Of a DNA stretch of 64,000 nucleotides, positions 25,446 through 34,453 are shown in pieces; the first letter of the stretch is position 1, and each line of letters starts with the position of its first letter. The stretch comes from Cohnella hashimotonis. Lineage in GTDB: Bacteria; Bacillota; Bacilli; Paenibacillales; Paenibacillaceae. Below the pieces are notes generated by a model. The model was not told the DNA's origin and ran no database searches. It saw only the letters and a list, made by a program, of their open reading frames with translations. The stretch is taken from positions 3,534,001 to 3,598,000 of the forward strand of contig NZ_JAGRPV010000001.1 in the NCBI RefSeq assembly GCF_030014955.1, in the 5' to 3' direction. Made by a program: the position numbers and the translations under genes.

Positions 25446-27125
25446 TTATACTTCCATGATGATCGGCAGGATCATCGGTCTTCTTCTCGTTTGCTCGTAG
25501 AGGAAACGCCCGAGCGCATCCTTTACGTTGGTCTTCAGCGAAGCCCATTCATTGACGTTGTCGCTCATCAGCTTGTGGAGCGTCCCCGTCACGATGCGGT
25601 TGGCTTCTTCAAGCAGGCCTTCGGATTCGCGAACGTATACGAAGCCGCGGGAAATAATGTCCGGTCCCGACAAAATCGTGCCGTCCTGCTTGGACAGCGT
25701 AACGACGACGACCAGGATGCCGTCCTGGGAGAGCAGCTTGCGGTCGCGAAGTACGATGTTGCCCACGTCGCCAACGCCCAGTCCGTCGATAAGAACATTG
25801 CCAGAAGGAATCTTGCCCGCCTTGCGCGCGGTTCCGTTCTGAAACTCGACGACGTCGCCGATGTCGCACAGGAAAATGTTCTCCCGCTCGATGCCGACCG
25901 ATTCGCCGAGCAGGGCATGATGCCGAAGCATCCGGTATTCGCCGTGAATCGGAATAAAATACTGCGGACGGATCAGGTTGAGCATGAGCTTGAGCTCTTC
26001 CTGGCTGCCGTGTCCGGATACGTGTACGCCGGATACGGAGCCTGGCCCGTAAATGACGTGCGCGCCTAGGCGCATAAGCTCGTCGACAGTTCGGCCGACA
26101 TATTTCTCGTTGCCCGGAATAGGCGTCGCCGAAATAATGACGGTGTCGCCGGCAAGAATGTCCACTTTGCGGTGCGTAGAGCGAGCCATGCGAGACAGCG
26201 CCGACATCGGCTCTCCCTGACTGCCGGTCGACAGGATCACGACGCGGTCCGCCGGCAGCTTGTTCACTTCTTCGGGCTCGATGATCATGCCCTCCGGAAC
26301 GTCAAGATATCCCATTTCCGATGCGATCGTCACGACGTTCACCATGCTGCGGCCGACGACGGCCATCTTGCGGCGCGTCTCGGCAGCGGCATTGATGACC
26401 TGCTGAACACGATGGACGTTCGAAGCGAACGTAGCTACGACGACGCGCTGCTTCGCACGGCGGAAGATCTCCTCGAATTCCTTGCCGATATTGCTCTCCG
26501 ACGGCGTGAATCCGGGGCGCTCCGCATTGGTGCTGTCCGACAGCAGCGCGAGCACGCCGCGCTTGCCGATCTCGGCCATCCGCTGCAGGTCGGCGTACTG
26601 ATCGTTGACCGGCGTATGGTCGAACTTGAAGTCGCCCGTATGCACGACGACGCCCTCGGGCGTCTCGAGGCAAACGCCGACCGAGTCCGGGATACTGTGG
26701 TTCGTACGGAAGAAGGAAGCCTTGATCGAACCCATCTGCACTTCCGAATCTGCGGTGATCAGAATGCGCTTGGTATCGCCCAGCAGGCCCGCTTCCTTCA
26801 ACTTGTTCTCGATCAGTCCGGTCGTCAGGCGCGTCGCGTAGATCGGAACGTTCAGTTGCTTCAGTACGTAAGGAAGCCCGCCGATATGGTCCTCGTGACC
26901 GTGCGTGACGAGGATGCCGCGAACCTTCTCGCGGTTGTCCAGCAGGTGGGTAATGTCCGGAATGACGACGTCGATGCCGAGCATCTCTTCTTCCGGAAAT
27001 TTAAGGCCCGCGTCGACGACGACGATATCGTTCCCGTATTGAACGACATACATATTTTTCCCGATCTCGCCGACGCCGCCAAGCGCGTAAATCAATAATT
27101 TGTCTGTGCTGTTTTTCTTGGACAA
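25446..27125 (-). CDS. rnjB: Ribonuclease J
   Basis: A 559-residue beta-CASP metallo-beta-lactamase RNase with 5'-3' exonuclease and endonuclease activity. The metal motif is THGHEDHIGG (H75, H77, D79, H80); later ligands are in VVHTGDFKFDHTP and IHGEYRML. By position (between dapA and tepA) it matches B. subtilis rnjB (ymfA), but whether it is functionally RNase J1 or J2 cannot be decided here. The start is TTG (MSKKNSTDK) seven bases after AGGAGGT. A promoter with TATAAT lies about 90 bases upstream, separated from dapA by a terminator. Confidence 0.95.
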   Translation of the reverse strand: MSKKNSTDKLLIYALGGVGEIGKNMYVVQYGNDIVVVDAGLKFPEEEMLGIDVVIPDITHLLDNREKVRGILVTHGHEDHIGGLPYVLKQLNVPIYATRLTTGLIENKLKEAGLLGDTKRILITADSEVQMGSIKASFFRTNHSIPDSVGVCLETPEGVVVHTGDFKFDHTPVNDQYADLQRMAEIGKRGVLALLSDSTNAERPGFTPSESNIGKEFEEIFRRAKQRVVVATFASNVHRVQQVINAAAETRRKMAVVGRSMVNVVTIASEMGYLDVPEGMIIEPEEVNKLPADRVVILSTGSQGEPMSALSRMARSTHRKVDILAGDTVIISATPIPGNEKYVGRTVDELMRLGAHVIYGPGSVSGVHVSGHGSQEELKLMLNLIRPQYFIPIHGEYRMLRHHALLGESVGIERENIFLCDIGDVVEFQNGTARKAGKIPSGNVLIDGLGVGDVGNIVLRDRKLLSQDGILVVVVTLSKQDGTILSGPDIISRGFVYVRESEGLLEEANRIVTGTLHKLMSDNVNEWASLKTNVKDALGRFLYEQTRRRPMILPIIMEV

Positions 27126-27212
27126 GTCTAGTACCTCCTACGATAATTCGACGATCCCGATCTATGGAATTGTCAAGTTGCAAATTTTGGCCGCACCCAT
27201 TCACTCCACCCC

Positions 27213-27242
27213 ATTATACATGATGCCAATCCACTCGTACAA
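27213..27242 (-). promoter_or_regulatory. Probable sigma-A promoter of the RNase J gene
   Basis: TTGTAC, 18 bases, TATAAT on the minus strand; perfect -10, weak -35. A second TTGACA nearer the gene (about 27168) has no matching -10. Confidence 0.55.
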
Positions 27243-27290
27243 GTCAGGCTAACGAATACGGCCGAATGCGATTAATTTCTCCATTTAACG

Positions 27291-27318
27291 CAAAACCGAT
27301 GCCGCCAGGCATCGGTTG
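27291..27318 (-). terminator. Terminator of the dpaA-dapA operon
   Basis: AACCGATGCC-TGGC-GGCATCGGTT followed by TTGCGTT on the minus strand, 43 bases after the dapA stop. Confidence 0.82.
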
Positions 27319-27360
27319 CTCGAATGTCGTATAGAATTAAACCCATCGATCGATTGGCTT

Positions 27361-28236
27361 TCAGTTAAACAAGGCCTCGATAAAGGCCCGTTCTTCTGCG
27401 GTAGCGGGAGCGAGCGGCAGTCTCACGCCGCCTACGTTCAGTCCTTTGGCTGTCAGGGCATGCTTGACGGCGACGGGATTCGGCACTGGATGCGGACATT
27501 GGAACAGGCCTTTGAAGACCGGAAAAAGCTTGGCGTTGAGCTGCGCAGCCTCCGCGATCCGTCCTTCAAGGAAGGAATCGATCAATTGCTTCATTTCAGC
27601 GCCGACGACATGGCTCGCTACGCTAATAATGCCATAGCCGCCTACGGCCAGCGTCGGAAGCGTGATGCCGTCGTCTCCGCTGTATACGATAAAGCCTTCA
27701 GGCGCTCCCGCAACCAGCTCGGTAATTTGTTCGACGGACGCGCATTCCTTGGTTGCCACAACGTTCGGAAGCTGCGCGAGCCTAAGCGTAGTAGCAGTCG
27801 ATAAGCTCACGACTGTGCGGCCCGGCACATTGTACAAAATAACCGGCAGCTTCGTCGATTCTGCGATCGCTTTGAAGTGCAGGTACAGGCCCTCTTGGTT
27901 CGGCTTATTGTAGTAAGGAGCGACGAGCAGCAAAGCGTCGACGCCCGCTTCCTCGGCAATCTTGCTCAAATGAATGGAATGCGCCGTGTCGTTGCTGCCC
28001 GTGCCGGCGATGATCTTGGCGCGTCCGGCGGCGCGGCGTACCGAGAAGCGGAACAGCTCAAGCTTCTCCTCTTCGGTCAATGTCGGAGATTCGCCCGTCG
28101 TGCCCGACACGACCAGACTATCCGACTTTTGAACCTCGATGAGCTCGTCGATCAGCCGTCCGGTCGCTTCCCAATCGATTTGCAACTGCTCGTTAAATGG
28201 CGTCACCATTGCTGTAATCAGGCGGCCGAAATCCAT
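27361..28236 (-). CDS. dapA: 4-hydroxy-tetrahydrodipicolinate synthase
   Basis: A 291-residue DHDPS, the aldolase that condenses pyruvate with aspartate semialdehyde. The Schiff-base Lys is K163 in VVATKECAS, the catalytic Tyr Y135 in LYNVPGRT, and the substrate Thr pair lies in GTTGESPTL (T46-T47). ATG is eight bases after AAGGAGG. It is the last gene of the dpaA-dpaB-asd-dapG-dapA run; its product feeds lysine, diaminopimelate and, in sporulation, dipicolinic acid through DpaAB. An internal promoter in the end of dapG may allow vegetative expression. Confidence 0.97.
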   Translation of the reverse strand: MDFGRLITAMVTPFNEQLQIDWEATGRLIDELIEVQKSDSLVVSGTTGESPTLTEEEKLELFRFSVRRAAGRAKIIAGTGSNDTAHSIHLSKIAEEAGVDALLLVAPYYNKPNQEGLYLHFKAIAESTKLPVILYNVPGRTVVSLSTATTLRLAQLPNVVATKECASVEQITELVAGAPEGFIVYSGDDGITLPTLAVGGYGIISVASHVVGAEMKQLIDSFLEGRIAEAAQLNAKLFPVFKGLFQCPHPVPNPVAVKHALTAKGLNVGGVRLPLAPATAEERAFIEALFN

Positions 28237-28282
28237 ACCCGTATCCTCCTTCGTCTATATGCCGATCCCTATCGTCTCATCC

Positions 28283-28310
28283 ATTATAAACTTCATGATA
28301 CCGCATGCAA
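28283..28310 (-). promoter_or_regulatory. Candidate internal promoter of dapA
   Basis: TTGCAT, 16 bases, TATAAT on the minus strand. The -35 lies inside the last codons of dapG and the -10 in the 56-base gap. Confidence 0.45.
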
Positions 28311-29510
28311 GGCAAAAGCGGAATGGAGCGCCGACAAGGCGGCCGCCATATCCTCCTCGCGCACGAGCACCCAGATCGTCGTATTCGAGTCCGCGGACTG
28401 CAGGATCGGGATCTGCCGCTCGGCAAGCGCCTCCACGATCTTCGCCATGACGCCCGGTTCCCCGTTCATGCCGCCGCCGATGACCGAAACCTTGGCACAG
28501 CCGCTGCGGACGCGAGGCTCAAAGCCCATCTCCGCGAGCAGCCGCAGCGCAAGCGGCGCGTCGCCGTCAGTCACCGTATAAAGGACGCCGGCAGGCATAA
28601 CGTTTATAAAGTCGACGCTGATACCATTCCTGGCCATCGACCGAAATACTTCAAGCTGCGGATTAAGCGCAGTCCCTTCCGCGGATATCGCAATCTGCGT
28701 GACGCCTTTGACATGCGCAAGCCCGGTCACCGTCCGGTCGCTCCAGCCGATATGGCCTTCGGCCGCGTTGGCATGCGTGACGAGCGTCCCCTCTCCGTCT
28801 GAAAAGGTGGAGCGAACGCGCACCGGGATGCCGGCTTTCATCGCAATCTCGACAGCTCTCGGATGAATGACCTTGGCCCCGTTGTGGGCCATGTTGCAAA
28901 TCTCGTCGTAACTGACGACTGCGAGCTGACGGGCTTCGGACACGACCCGCGGATCCGCGGTTAAAATGCCGTCGACGTCCGTGTAGATGTCCACCACGTC
29001 CGCTTGAAGCGCGGCGCCGAGCGCGGTAGCCGACGTATCGCTGCCGCCGCGCCCGAGCGTGGTGATCTCCCCGTCTGCCGTAGCGCCCTGAAATCCCGTC
29101 ACGATGACGATCTTGCCTTGCGCAAGGCTTGCAAGGATCCGTTCGGTCTTCACCTCTACGATACGCGCGGCACCGAACTTGTTATCCGTAACGATGCCGG
29201 CTTGCGCGCCCGTTAAGACGACGCTAGGCAGATCATGGGCGCCAAGCAGACTGCATAAAGTAGCTGCGGAGATTAACTCTCCGCAGCTCATCAGCAAGTC
29301 CTTCTCCCGCTCGGCCAGGCCGGCGCCGTTCGCGCCGATCCACTCCAGCAGCGTATCGGTCGCATACGGCTCGCCCCGCCGGCCCATTGCGGACACGACG
29401 ACGACCAGACCGGCGCCGGCTTCGTATTCTCGCCGAATATGACGGAGGACGTGCCCCCGAGCATCAGCATCGGACAGCGACGTCCCTCCGAACTTTTGAA
29501 CCGTAACCAT
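28293..29510 (-). CDS. dapG: Aspartate kinase with tandem ACT domains
   Basis: A 405-residue aspartokinase, the length of B. subtilis DapG. The kinase signature is VQKFGGTSL at the start, with TLGRGGSDTSATALGAAL in the active site and two ACT domains in the carboxy-terminal third (IAISAEGTALNPQLEVF and KVSVIGGGMNGEPGVM). DapG-type enzymes are inhibited by diaminopimelate in B. subtilis. ATG follows AAGGA at seven bases; the longer frame has a 28-residue unrelated leader. No alternative start for a separate beta subunit is examined here. Confidence 0.96.
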   Translation of the reverse strand: MVTVQKFGGTSLSDADARGHVLRHIRREYEAGAGLVVVVSAMGRRGEPYATDTLLEWIGANGAGLAEREKDLLMSCGELISAATLCSLLGAHDLPSVVLTGAQAGIVTDNKFGAARIVEVKTERILASLAQGKIVIVTGFQGATADGEITTLGRGGSDTSATALGAALQADVVDIYTDVDGILTADPRVVSEARQLAVVSYDEICNMAHNGAKVIHPRAVEIAMKAGIPVRVRSTFSDGEGTLVTHANAAEGHIGWSDRTVTGLAHVKGVTQIAISAEGTALNPQLEVFRSMARNGISVDFINVMPAGVLYTVTDGDAPLALRLLAEMGFEPRVRSGCAKVSVIGGGMNGEPGVMAKIVEALAERQIPILQSADSNTTIWVLVREEDMAAALSALHSAFALHAVS

Positions 29511-29603
29511 CGATGCATCCTTCCTCGCCTCGAAAATGTCGGAACCGCGTTTGTCCTGGGCGCCGTTCAGAAACGGGAGGGAATGAGACCGCAACCGTCA
29601 GAC

Positions 29604-29631
29604 CAGCCCTCCCCGGCTTCGGGAAGGGCTG
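29604..29631 (-). other. Stem-loop between asd and dapG without T tract
   Basis: CAGCCCT-t-CCC / GGG-g-AGGGCTG hairpin in the 133-base gap. Because no T run follows, it is more likely an mRNA processing or stability element than a terminator. Confidence 0.5.
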
Positions 29632-29643
29632 GGGGCTGTCGAT

Positions 29644-30684
29644 TTAGGCGCGCGAAGCTGCGATGTGTTCGGCGATCTGAACGGCGTTCCAAGCTGCGCC
29701 TTTGAGCAGATTGTCGGATACGATCCACAGATTAAGCGCGCGCGGGTTGGACAGGTCGCGCCGGACGCGTCCGACGAATACTTCGTTCTTGCCCGCCGCA
29801 TCGGTCGCAAGCGGATAAAGCTGGCTGTCCGGATCGTCCTGGAGCACGATGCCCGGCGAGCCGGCGAGCAAAGTCTTGATCTCGCCGATGTCGAAGTCTT
29901 GCTTGAGCTCGACGTAGACCGACTCGGAGTGGCCGTACACCACCGGAATCCGTACGCAAGTCGCGGTGACTTCGAGCGTGTCGTCGTCCATGATCTTTTT
30001 CGTTTCCCGGATCATCTTCATCTCTTCGAGCGTGAAGCCGTTGTCCTGGAACTTGTCGATCTGCGGAATCGCGTTGAAGGCGATCTGATGCTTGACAGGC
30101 AGCGATCCTACCGGCAAAATGTCCGGCTGCGGATCGTTGCCCGCGAGCACTTCCTTCGACTGCCGAAGCATCTCGTCGATCGCGCGCGCGCCGGCGCCGG
30201 AAACGGCTTGGTACGTCGATACGATGATGCGGGAAATGCCGTACCGGTCGTATAGCGGCTTAAGCGCGGCGACCATCTGGATCGTCGAGCAGTTCGGGTT
30301 CGCAATGACGCCCTTGTGCTCCGCAACCTTGCCGATGTTAACCTCGGGCACGACGAGCGGCGTCGTCGGGTCCATGCGGTAAGCGTTCGTATTGTCGATG
30401 CACACGGCTCCATGCTCGATCGCATGTGGAATAAGCGCCTTGGATACGTCTCCGCCCGCGCTGAAAAGCGCGATCTCGACGCCCTTGAAGCTGTCCGGCG
30501 TCGCCTCTTCGACCGTATAGGTCCGGCCTTTAAATTCGATCTTCGTTCCGGCGGAGCGCGCCGAAGAGAGAAGCTTCAGTTCCTTGATCGGGAAGTTGCG
30601 CGCTGCGAGCTGCTTCAGGATCTGTTCCCCAACGGCGCCGGTCGCTCCCACGACGGCGACGTTAAACAACGTAGGCGTAGACAT
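29644..30684 (-). CDS. asd: Aspartate-semialdehyde dehydrogenase
   Basis: A 346-residue NADPH-dependent dehydrogenase that reduces aspartyl phosphate to aspartate semialdehyde. The nucleotide site is GATGAVGEQ near the amino terminus, the catalytic Cys is C132 in NPNCSTIQM, and the active-site His lies in PVKHQIAFNAIPQID. ATG follows AGAGGGGAGA. It lies between dpaB and dapG, as in B. subtilis, linking the common aspartate pathway to spore dipicolinate. Confidence 0.97.
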   Translation of the reverse strand: MSTPTLFNVAVVGATGAVGEQILKQLAARNFPIKELKLLSSARSAGTKIEFKGRTYTVEEATPDSFKGVEIALFSAGGDVSKALIPHAIEHGAVCIDNTNAYRMDPTTPLVVPEVNIGKVAEHKGVIANPNCSTIQMVAALKPLYDRYGISRIIVSTYQAVSGAGARAIDEMLRQSKEVLAGNDPQPDILPVGSLPVKHQIAFNAIPQIDKFQDNGFTLEEMKMIRETKKIMDDDTLEVTATCVRIPVVYGHSESVYVELKQDFDIGEIKTLLAGSPGIVLQDDPDSQLYPLATDAAGKNEVFVGRVRRDLSNPRALNLWIVSDNLLKGAAWNAVQIAEHIAASRA

Positions 30685-30733
30685 GATGATGACTCTCCCC
30701 TCTAATCAAACGACAATCTCTATATGGATAAGT

Positions 30734-31330
30734 TCAAGCGAATAAAAACCGTTCGATAAGCATCGGCTGCAGCTGTTTGCCCTGAAGGGCCGCTTCGCAC
30801 GTATCGATCGCCAGATCCATCCGGGCGACAAGCGAGTTGGGCTTCTGCTGCGGATTGTCCTGGCCGAACGGCACGAAGAAAATATTCTTCGCGACGAGCA
30901 GCTTCGCGATATTCGCGGCGTTAAGGCCAAGTCCGTCGTTCGTGGAGATCGCCAGCACGAGCGGCTTTCCGTTGCGCATCTGGGCCTTGGCGGCCATCAG
31001 CACCGGTCCGTCTGTCATCGCATTGGCCAGCTTGCTCGTCGTATTGCCCGTGCAAGGCGCGATGATCATCACGTCGAATCGCTTGGAAGGACCGAGCGGC
31101 TCGGCGTCCACGATCGTACTGATGATCTCGTTGCCCGTCATGCGGGTCAACTCCGATCGCCAATGCGCCGATGCCCCGAAGCGGGTGTCCGTCGTCAGCA
31201 CGCTCTGGCTGACAACCGGCACGACGTTCGCTCCGGCATCTACGAAGCGCTGGATCTGAGGCATGATCTCCGGCAGCGTGCAGTGCGAGCCGGATAACGC
31301 GTATCCGACCGTGATTCCTTGCCAATTCAT
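30734..31330 (-). CDS. dpaB: Dipicolinate synthase subunit B
   Basis: A 198-residue flavoprotein-like subunit of dipicolinate synthase (SpoVFB), with GYALSGSHCTLPEIMPQIQ at the start and MIIAPCTGNTTSKLANAMTDGPVLMA, typical of the HFCD fold. With DpaA it oxidises a DapA product to dipicolinic acid in the mother cell for loading into the spore. Its ATG overlaps the dpaA stop (ATGA) and follows AGGGGGAA. Confidence 0.96.
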   Translation of the reverse strand: MNWQGITVGYALSGSHCTLPEIMPQIQRFVDAGANVVPVVSQSVLTTDTRFGASAHWRSELTRMTGNEIISTIVDAEPLGPSKRFDVMIIAPCTGNTTSKLANAMTDGPVLMAAKAQMRNGKPLVLAISTNDGLGLNAANIAKLLVAKNIFFVPFGQDNPQQKPNSLVARMDLAIDTCEAALQGKQLQPMLIERFLFA

Positions 31331-32223
31331 GGCGCTTCCCCCTGTTTGTAGTCGTCCAGAATGCTCTGGCACAGACTGTTCGCGATGATGCGTCCTGCCG
31401 TCTTGGGGGCGACGATGCCGGGCAATCCGGGTGCCAGAAGCGCCTTGATGCCGCGCTTCTCCGCGAAGCGGAAGTCGGTGCCGCCGGGCTTGGATGCAAG
31501 GTCGATAATGACCGCGCGAAGGGGAAGTTTGGAGATCACTTGTGCTGTGACTATCATATTCGGTATCGTATTAAAAATCAAGTCAATATTCCCCGCCAGA
31601 CGCGCCAAATCAGCGATATAGAAGGGCTCGAAGCCCATCTCGTACGCCCTTGCGAATGCGTCTTCCCGACGCACGCCAGCCATCACGACCGCTCCCAATC
31701 CCTGCAGCGTACGGGCCATCGTCATCCCCGTCCGGCCGAGTCCGAGCACCATGCATCTCGAACCGTGGATCGTAATATCCGTATGCTGAATCGCCATCAT
31801 CAAGGCGCCTTCCGCCGTCGGTATCGAATTGTAAATGGCTACGTCGTCCCGCTCGAACAACTCTACGACCGTCAGCCGGTGCTTCTCTCCGAGCTTGCGC
31901 AAATAGGGTCTTGCAAGTCCGGTATAGATTTTGCACGTTTTCGGCAGTGCGGCGGCATAGTCGTCCGTAAACTTCAGTTCTTGATCCGTGAAAATCGCCG
32001 AGATCGCACCGTCCTCTTCCGTTCCGGCCACCGGCAGCAACAGCGCGTCCGCGCCTCGCAGCGCGTCCGGGGTCCACTCCGTCTTGGTCACGCCCGAAAA
32101 AGGCGTGTCGAGACGCTCGAATCCCATCAGCGTTACCGTCGCATCCAGTTCGGTAAGCCGCCTTATGACTTCGAGCTGCCGCGCGTCGCCTCCGGCGACG
32201 ATAATATGCACGCCCGTAAGCAT
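31327..32223 (-). CDS. dpaA: Dipicolinate synthase subunit A
   Basis: A 298-residue NAD(P)-binding subunit of dipicolinate synthase (SpoVFA). Residues 1-130 match the family start GVHIIVAGGDARQLEVIRRL. The dinucleotide fold is GLGRTGMTMARTLQGLG (about 158-175), and IDLASKPGGTDF is conserved near the end. ATG follows AAAGGAGG. It heads the operon that runs on into asd-dapG-dapA. A sigma-K-like element lies about 125 bases upstream, consistent with mother-cell expression in B. subtilis. Confidence 0.96.
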   Translation of the reverse strand: MLTGVHIIVAGGDARQLEVIRRLTELDATVTLMGFERLDTPFSGVTKTEWTPDALRGADALLLPVAGTEEDGAISAIFTDQELKFTDDYAAALPKTCKIYTGLARPYLRKLGEKHRLTVVELFERDDVAIYNSIPTAEGALMMAIQHTDITIHGSRCMVLGLGRTGMTMARTLQGLGAVVMAGVRREDAFARAYEMGFEPFYIADLARLAGNIDLIFNTIPNMIVTAQVISKLPLRAVIIDLASKPGGTDFRFAEKRGIKALLAPGLPGIVAPKTAGRIIANSLCQSILDDYKQGEAP

Positions 32224-32343
32224 GACTTCTCCCTCCTTTGACCTTGGCGCCTGCCGGCATCCTCAGCGCAGACGGCCGAGATCGAATGCCTCCCGGGCGA
32301 TGTCGTCGCGGCTCGGGCGGCAAGCATCGCGACTTGCATAGCA

Positions 32344-32373
32344 CATCGTATGCAGACGCCTCCCGGCGGGTGC
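32344..32373 (-). promoter_or_regulatory. Candidate sigma-K promoter of dpaA
   Basis: GCACC, 16 bases, CATACGATG on the minus strand: an 8-of-9 fit to the sigma-K -10 CATAnnnTA with AC in the -35. Weak alone; supported by known sigma-K control of B. subtilis spoVF. The rest of the 218-base gap shows no gene. Confidence 0.4.
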
Positions 32374-32402
32374 GGATACGCGGGGAAAGGCAAAGGGCGA
32401 CG

Positions 32403-32433
32403 AAAATGCGCGAAGCGACAGTCGCCTCGCGCG
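32403..32433 (-). terminator. Terminator of the sigma/DUF4179 operon
   Basis: GCGCGA-g-GCGAC / GTCGC-t-TCGCGC stem-loop then ATTTTCG on the minus strand, just after the DUF4179 stop. Confidence 0.78.
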
Positions 32434-32441
32434 GAATAAAA

Positions 32442-33800
32442 TTATTGATCCAGCGGTATTTCGATTCGATACGGCTTCTCAATGTATTGCGGATACATGT
32501 ACACGTCGAAGGTCAACGGTTGGACGTAATCGCCGGACGAAAGTTCGTAGCGATCTTCTTCGTGCATGTATTCTCCGCCCGCGAAGCCCATTGACGTTCC
32601 CATTGCAGTAGCCGTCCCCTTTTTCCCAGCCGCGTCGACGAAAGGCCCCGCAAGCAGCATGTATCCCATGTTGTCGTCTTTACGCGACAGGTTAAGCTTG
32701 AACGTAACAAACGTTTTTCCAAAACTTGTACTTACGTCTGCCACCGCCACCTGGCCATCCGGCGCTTGAACGATCGACTTCTTATCCGTGTCGACGACCA
32801 GAAGAAGCTTGCCCTTGTCGACAGCTCTGAACCAGGAGCCGGTCAGATACAGCTTCTTGGGATTGCGGAAATAACTGCTCTTAAATTCGAAGTGCGCCTC
32901 ATTCTTCTCGGCCGCGCCCATGCTAAAACTCGGGAGACCCCATTCCTTGCCGGCGTCGTCCACGATAAGCATGTCCCCGGCACCGAATATCGCTTTCGTG
33001 TTGCTTTCTTCACAATAGCCTTCGATCGCGATTCGCAGCGGCGAGATTCGAGCCTTCTCGATCACGATGCGTTGTCCGTCGACCTCAATGGTTTCGTCCA
33101 GCGGGATCGTACGTTCGTTTCCGGCGAATAGCTTCTTGTCGATGGGAAAAGTAACGGCGTAAGTCGCATTCCTCAGCTTGACCGACATTCCCATCACATC
33201 AGGCAGCGGCTCGCGCTCCGGAAATAAAATCTCGATCGAGTCTGTCTGGGATCGCGCCTCCTCCGTGCCTTGAACATAGCCGGCCGTTCCATAGCTCAGC
33301 CCCAGCTTACGTCCCGAACCATCTTTCCAGTCGATGTCCTGTACGGACATTTGTTCGCCGGGCGCGAGTCCTTCCAACGTGTATACGAGCACCATACGAG
33401 CCTTGTCGGCGACGATTCCCTCCACCGTAAACTTCAGTCCGTCATGCTCGTCGGACACGTCCACTTTTTGCAGATAGCCATTGTCTATGGCATCCTGCAG
33501 CGTATCGTCGCTTGGATAATCGTGGCGGATCGCCTCGACGAGCGCCTCCATGCCTGGAATCTGCCGAATGGCCGAAGCAAATGCGGGGGATACCCGGATG
33601 GAAGCGAAGCAGACGATGAGAAAACAACTTGCCGCAGCAAAAGCCAAAAACCTTTTCTGAAACTTCCTTCGTCGCCTTCGAACAAGCGCTTGGCCCGACG
33701 CCAGTCCCGCCATAATCGCATCGTCCGCCTTCCGGAGCAGATCGGAGTCCGAGGTCCGCTCCTCAATCCGCGCCCAAAAAATGCGCCGTTCCGTTTCCAT
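32442..33800 (-). CDS. DUF4179 membrane protein, probable anti-sigma partner
   Basis: A 452-residue protein with a short cytoplasmic amino terminus, basic RRRRRKFQKR before a transmembrane helix (about residues 52-72), and a large extracytoplasmic part. The region after the helix, RVSPAFASAIRQIPGMEAL, is the DUF4179 signature. Such proteins are usually encoded with ECF-type sigma factors and probably hold them at the membrane. ATG (METERRIFW) lies nine bases after AGGAGG, inside the end of the sigma gene (38-base overlap). No zinc-binding anti-sigma HxxxCxxC motif is seen, so the sequestering role is an inference. The signal sensed is unknown. Confidence 0.82.
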   Translation of the reverse strand: METERRIFWARIEERTSDSDLLRKADDAIMAGLASGQALVRRRRRKFQKRFLAFAAASCFLIVCFASIRVSPAFASAIRQIPGMEALVEAIRHDYPSDDTLQDAIDNGYLQKVDVSDEHDGLKFTVEGIVADKARMVLVYTLEGLAPGEQMSVQDIDWKDGSGRKLGLSYGTAGYVQGTEEARSQTDSIEILFPEREPLPDVMGMSVKLRNATYAVTFPIDKKLFAGNERTIPLDETIEVDGQRIVIEKARISPLRIAIEGYCEESNTKAIFGAGDMLIVDDAGKEWGLPSFSMGAAEKNEAHFEFKSSYFRNPKKLYLTGSWFRAVDKGKLLLVVDTDKKSIVQAPDGQVAVADVSTSFGKTFVTFKLNLSRKDDNMGYMLLAGPFVDAAGKKGTATAMGTSMGFAGGEYMHEEDRYELSSGDYVQPLTFDVYMYPQYIEKPYRIEIPLDQ

Positions 33801-34392
33801 CCAGCGTCCCCTCCTTCCCAAGCTCCCGCCTTAATTGTGCGAGCGCTCTATTCAGCCAAGCTTTAACCGTTCCCTCCGGATGCCCCAGCAGCATGGCGAT
33901 ATCGCTTATCGTCATGTCCTCCGCATACTTTAAAACGACGACCTGTTTCCATTTGGGAGCAAGTCCCGCAACCGCTTCTTCGAACTTCATTGCTTCCCCG
34001 TGGCCCGCATCGGATGCGGCCGCTTCCGGCCATTTTTCAACCGGCCTTAGCCTCTTGCGACGCTTTTGCTCATCCGCGCACACATTCATCAAGATACGTA
34101 CCAGCCACGTTTTGAAAAAAGTCGGTTGCTTCAAGCTCGGCAGTTTGGCATAGGCACGACAAGTCGTCTCCTGGATCGCTTCCAGCGCCGCATCCTCGTT
34201 ATGCAAATATGCGAGCGCAACGCGCAGCATCGTTCTACGCGCCCTGCCCATCAGATCAAGAAAAGCCTCGTCGTCGCCGTTTTTTGCCCGCAGGACAAGC
34301 AGCCCGTCCGCTTCCAGTTCCGTAGCTTGCAGTACGTGCAGACCGTCTGGCGACCGCTGCCCCATTAATCCCGCGTCTCCGTCTTCATTCAA
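33763..34392 (-). CDS. ECF-like RNA polymerase sigma factor
   Basis: A sigma-70 family factor of about 209 residues with region 2 (DDEAFLDLMGRARRTMLRVAL through FFKTWLVRILMNVC) and region 4 (LAPKWKQVVVLKYAEDMTI, GHPEGTVKAWLNRALAQLR) only, the ECF layout. I place the start at TTG 34392, nine bases after GGAGG; an earlier TTG at 34413 and ATG at 34344 are possible. It overlaps the DUF4179 gene by 38 bases, so both are made together. An ECF-type promoter just upstream suggests autoregulation. The pair sits between dut and dpaA, where B. subtilis has ymxH. Confidence 0.9.
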   Translation of the reverse strand: MNEDGDAGLMGQRSPDGLHVLQATELEADGLLVLRAKNGDDEAFLDLMGRARRTMLRVALAYLHNEDAALEAIQETTCRAYAKLPSLKQPTFFKTWLVRILMNVCADEQKRRKRLRPVEKWPEAAASDAGHGEAMKFEEAVAGLAPKWKQVVVLKYAEDMTISDIAMLLGHPEGTVKAWLNRALAQLRRELGKEGTLDGNGTAHFLGAD

Positions 34393-34416
34393 GCGACCCG
34401 ACCTCCATTCCAAACA

Positions 34417-34445
34417 TTAGACTGGCAACAGCCGCCAACGGTTTC
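34417..34445 (-). promoter_or_regulatory. Candidate autoregulated ECF promoter
   Basis: GAAACC, 17 bases, GTCTAA on the minus strand. This resembles ECF promoters (GAAAC / CGTC) rather than sigma-A, directly before the sigma gene. Confidence 0.45.
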
Positions 34446-34453
34446 GCAGGCCA

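Noticed and set aside
27150..27175. TTGACA close to the RNase J start as a promoter
   Set aside because: No acceptable -10 at 16-19 bases; the upstream TATAAT element is preferred.
29604..29631. Hairpin between asd and dapG as a terminator
   Set aside because: No T run follows the stem, and the genes are expected to be co-transcribed.
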